From positions 1-7,933 of the forward strand of contig NZ_JALJZY010000038.1 in the NCBI RefSeq assembly GCF_024171525.1: a stretch of 7,933 nt of DNA, written 5' to 3'. The number at the start of each line of letters is the position of its first letter. Position 1 is the stretch's first letter. A program made the position numbers and the translations under genes. Shown one piece after another: positions 7,230-7,933 of the stretch. The stretch is from Neisseriaceae bacterium HSC-16F19 (GTDB lineage: Bacteria; Pseudomonadota; Gammaproteobacteria; Burkholderiales; Neisseriaceae). Under the pieces are notes generated by a model. The model searched no databases and was not told the origin of the DNA. It saw only the letters and a program-made list of their open reading frames with translations.

Positions 7230-7268
7230 ACCCCCTGAAACTATCATACGGTTTCAGGGGGTATTTTT
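7230..7268 (+). terminator. Rho-independent terminator-like hairpin after the polyvalent gene
   Basis: ACCCCCTGAAAC (7230-7241) pairs perfectly over 12 base pairs with GTTTCAGGGGGT (7251-7262), leaving a 9-base loop. After one A comes a run of five Ts (7264-7268). The strong G-C base of the stem next to a T-run is the form of an intrinsic terminator for the giant gene. The 3' arm includes the Shine-Dalgarno site of the tail fibre gene, so it could also control translation. The stem lacks the uptake sequence that Neisseriaceae terminators often carry. Confidence 0.75.
7256..7261 (+). promoter_or_regulatory. Ribosome binding site of the tail fibre gene, buried in a hairpin
   Basis: AGGGGG sits 7 bases before the ATG at 7269, a normal spacing for a Shine-Dalgarno site. 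All six bases are paired in the hairpin stem at 7230-7262, so the site would be masked whenever the full hairpin forms. Confidence 0.6.
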
Positions 7269-7933
7269 ATGACCATACAAACCGAAACCCGGAAAACAGG
7301 GCTGTTTGTCGGTGACGGCCAGCAGCGGCATTTTCCTTTTCATTTCAAAGTATTTACAGCAAGCGATGTGCTGGTGGTTATCCGTGGCGCTACGGCTGAG
7401 CGCATTTTGGTGCCGGGCAGTGATTGCACGGTCACGCTGCAAGCCGACCAAGAAGATGCGCCGGGTGGCGAAGTGGTGTTGGATGAACCGCTGGCTGCGG
7501 GTGAGTTCATGATTATCGGCAGTGCGGTGCCGAATCTGCAGTTATCGCATTTCACCAATCAGGGCGGCTTTTATCCGACTGTGCTGAATGATGCGCTCGA
7601 TCGTCTGACGGTGATGGTGCAGCAGCTGCAGGAGCGGGTGGGGCGTTCGCTGTCGTTTGCGATTACCAGCGGACAGGTGCAGGGCGAACTGCCGCCGCCT
7701 GCGCCCAACCGCAGTATCGGCTGGAATGCGGACGGCTCGATGCTGACCAATACCGACCACCATTTGCAGGCAGCCACGGCGGCTGCGGCTGCGCTGGCGC
7801 AGTCTTTTGTGGTCGGGCCTGCGTCGCTGACTGAGGCGGGCATTGTGCGGCTGTCCAGCTCCACCAACAGCACCGACGAAACCATGGCCGCCACACCCAA
7901 GGCCGTACGCGAAGCCATGCTGGCGGCGCAGTC
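7269..7933 (+). CDS. Phage tail fibre protein, T7-type N-terminal domain (partial, runs off the window)
   Basis: This is the start of a tail fibre, the trimeric virion protein that recognises the host surface. 221 residues are visible with no stop. Residues 1-115 fit the N-terminal adaptor domain of T7-like fibres: GLFVGDGQQRHFPFHFKVF (11-29), a strand-rich middle, then QLSHFTNQGGFYPTVLNDALDRL (91-113). Residues 105-127 form a short helix with VMVQQLQERV that could act as a trimer coiled coil. A Pro-rich linker (141-147) and an Ala-rich run (168-177) follow. Residues 191-217 carry the fibre repeat GIVRLSSS...TDETMAATPKAVREA, typical of many phage fibres. ATG at 7269 is chosen for its Shine-Dalgarno site and because the adaptor domain begins at once. 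The host-binding tip lies beyond the window. It follows the giant virion gene after 56 bases, in the same direction. Confidence 0.88.
   Translation, partial: MTIQTETRKTGLFVGDGQQRHFPFHFKVFTASDVLVVIRGATAERILVPGSDCTVTLQADQEDAPGGEVVLDEPLAAGEFMIIGSAVPNLQLSHFTNQGGFYPTVLNDALDRLTVMVQQLQERVGRSLSFAITSGQVQGELPPPAPNRSIGWNADGSMLTNTDHHLQAATAAAAALAQSFVVGPASLTEAGIVRLSSSTNSTDETMAATPKAVREAMLAAQ

Noticed and set aside
1..7933. CRISPR arrays, tRNA genes, attachment sites or insertion sequences
   Set aside because: I saw no regularly spaced repeats, no cloverleaf-like sequence, no transposase motifs and no terminal inverted repeats; almost the whole window is coding.

Overview
This window looks like part of the late (virion) region of a prophage in a beta-proteobacterium, most likely a member of the Neisseriaceae. 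The phage assignment rests on the protein content: one giant polyvalent protein of 2372 residues, followed by a T7-type tail fibre gene. The host assignment is weaker. It rests on a perfect 12-base match to a Neisseriaceae-type DNA uptake sequence, two one-mismatch matches to another dialect, and base composition. The dialects are quoted from memory.

Layout. Bases 1-93 are AT-rich and hold only the possible tail end of an upstream reading frame. Bases 94-7212 are a single open frame. Its first third is a string of small effector-like modules: a barnase/EndoU/RelE-type (PBECR) nuclease-like domain, an LPD3-like domain, an ADP-ribosyltransferase of the polyvalent-protein type, a MuF-C-like domain, and a zincin metallopeptidase with HELGH. 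A second LPD3-like domain follows after a helical stretch. The last half (about residues 1230-2372) is a long helical scaffold with hydrophobic stretches near the end, as expected for an internal virion or ejection protein. A 56-base gap (7213-7268) carries a strong hairpin with a T-tract. Its 3' arm contains the ribosome binding site of the next gene, a tail fibre protein that runs off the end of the window.

How it fits together (inference). In podovirus-like phages such giant proteins are thought to be packaged in the capsid and ejected with the DNA, so the attached enzymes act on the host or on competing elements just after entry. The tail fibre gene downstream supports a structural-gene context. 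The effector modules have clearly lower GC (43-46% in hand-counted stretches) than the scaffold (60% in a counted stretch), so they look like cassettes added to an older phage backbone. The most notable points are this cassette mosaic, three LYQ junctions beside a built-in protease domain, the weak 5' end of the giant gene, and the hairpin that may both end transcription and mask the tail fibre start.
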